A stretch of 64,000 nt of DNA, taken from the NCBI GenBank assembly GCA_015259125.1, contig JABZGR010000008.1, positions 21,941 to 85,940 of the forward strand. Reading direction: 5' to 3'. The notes beneath the pieces were generated by a model. The model had not been told where the DNA came from. It was given only the letters and a program-made list of their open reading frames with translations, and made no database searches. Origin of the DNA: Alloprevotella tannerae (GTDB lineage: Bacteria > Bacteroidota > Bacteroidia > Bacteroidales > Bacteroidaceae). Position numbers and translations under genes: made by a program. How positions within the stretch are numbered: position 1 is the first letter of the stretch; every line of letters begins with the position of its first letter. Positions 63,268-64,000 of this stretch are shown here, piece after piece.

Positions 63268-63837
63268 ATGATCATCTTATATCTGTCTCTATTTGTCCAA
63301 TTTTTCTTGTGTGGTTGTTTTGGATATGAGGGCGCCTATACCTTGCCTGCATTTTATGAGAACATACTTATTTCTCAGCATGGCTGGTTAACGTCCGATC
63401 AGTTTACAGATATTCTTTACATAAGCCGATTATTGCCTGACAGTTTAGGGATAAACTCAGCCGTAATGGGCGGTTACCTTGCCACAGCCACAAAGTATTC
63501 TACCGGTTTTTCTATTTTAGGCGGATTCATCGCTCTTTTTGGCTTAGCCCTCCCCTCTTTTATTTGGACAAAAGTCGCAAACTACTATCGTCATCGTTTC
63601 AGAAACGTAGGAGAAGTAGTGATTAGTTGGCTACGCCCACTTGCTCCCGGCATTATTGCGGCCGGTATTCTTCTCTTATGTACGGAAGAAAATTTCGGAA
63701 GCATCACGACTTCTCCTTGGCATTTTGGAATCAGTCTGTTTTTCTTTATTTCTACTTTAATCGGAACAAGAGTTTATCGCATCAACCCATTATTCATGGT
63801 CTTCTTATGCGGTTTTGCCGGTCTTTTACTCTTTTAA
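63268..63837 (+). CDS. Chromate transporter family, second half-protein
   Basis: A 189-aa membrane protein with the same fold, seen in FFLCGCFGYEGAYTLPAFYEN, SRLLPDSLGINSAVMGGYLATA and about six helices. The second-position proline-glycine pattern of the motif (ALPG in the partner) is LLPDSLG here. Together the pair would export chromate or a related oxyanion, though in anaerobes the natural substrate is uncertain. The remaining 163 bases of the window hold no gene I can support. Confidence 0.87.
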   Translation: MIILYLSLFVQFFLCGCFGYEGAYTLPAFYENILISQHGWLTSDQFTDILYISRLLPDSLGINSAVMGGYLATATKYSTGFSILGGFIALFGLALPSFIWTKVANYYRHRFRNVGEVVISWLRPLAPGIIAAGILLLCTEENFGSITTSPWHFGISLFFFISTLIGTRVYRINPLFMVFLCGFAGLLLF

Positions 63838-64000
63838 TAAGCGGCACAAATCAAAAATGATCGACAGCGAATTGTGTGTTTACGACTTACAACTCATTCC
63901 CAAGCGATAGTACTCTCCTTTTTGAATTGTTCCACCTCATATTATTATATTGCTGTCCGATAAAAGTTTTTTGATCGATACGCCGTTCTTTTGGAGAGGG

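Noticed and set aside
63838..64000. Possible gene or RNA at the right edge
   Set aside because: No open frame with protein character and no clear RNA structure in the last 163 bases.

Overview
The window reads as chromosomal core DNA of a Bacteroidota bacterium, most likely order Bacteroidales. Three things support this. Many genes are preceded by the Bacteroidetes-type -7 element TAnnTTTG or TAnnTTCG, several with a -33 TTTG-like element 19-21 bp upstream. Lineage-specific families are present (DUF4270, DUF4301, DUF4831, DUF5683, DUF6056, BT0820-like HAD, RprXY-like two-component pair). Familiar Bacteroidales gene clusters are present (DUF177-rpmF-fabH-era-der; lpxB-surE // parA-parB-DUF5683-mltD-rel; pyrK-pyrD; pheT-yebC). 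I cannot fix the genus; Prevotella- or Porphyromonas-like relatives are plausible. No prophage, insertion sequence, integron, CRISPR array or rRNA was seen.

Layout. 0-6 kb: start of engB, then recR with a small membrane protein, a glycosyltransferase and an acetyltransferase; tRNA-Pro; a LolC/E-type permease with an aminotransferase. 6-11 kb: DUF177, L32, FabH, Era, Der and a lipoprotein. 11-18 kb: orphan rmlA, a secreted protein, a BT0820-like HAD protein, a NAD(P)HX repair enzyme, DUF4831 and a Fur-family regulator. 18-26 kb: nrnA-like and rpe, pheS, an MFS exporter, a sugar nucleotidyltransferase, a DUF4270 lipoprotein and a glycogen-synthase-like protein. 26-35 kb: an asymmetric ABC-F ATPase, grpE-dnaJ, a two-component system, ROK kinase and a nitrilase-family amidase. 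35-46 kb: lpxB-surE divergent from parAB-DUF5683-mltD-rel-alkaline phosphatase, then a MazG-like protein. 46-54 kb: a glycosyltransferase, a small lipoprotein, yebC-pheT, pyrK-pyrD and cutC. 54-64 kb: a GtrB/DPM1-like transferase with a DUF6056 membrane protein, an ATP-grasp-like orphan, aminopeptidase P, a C1 peptidase, a sugar mutarotase, DUF4301 and a two-piece chromate transporter.

The most unusual content is not a gene. Seven of the eight gene-free gaps longer than 300 bp carry one of two families of short palindrome arrays. Family A (five copies) has exactly four TCRYGA cores, all 15 intervals being exactly 22 bp, each core inside a degenerate 18-bp palindrome GTACNMTCRYGAKNGTAC. Family B (two copies) has CAAACNATNGTTTG palindromes at exactly 21-bp period, followed by a GATAC/GTATC hairpin at a fixed distance. 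Family A sits only where gene strand switches; family B sits between co-directional genes. I do not recognise either family as described. They could be arrays for a DNA-binding protein, since the period is about two helical turns, or small non-autonomous repeats.

Other notable points: an ABC-F protein whose second ATP site has lost all its key motifs in a matched way, an MltD-type transglycosylase with a 73-residue lysine-rich tail, predicted leaderless mRNAs, and a gene whose start codon follows directly on the upstream gene's terminator.
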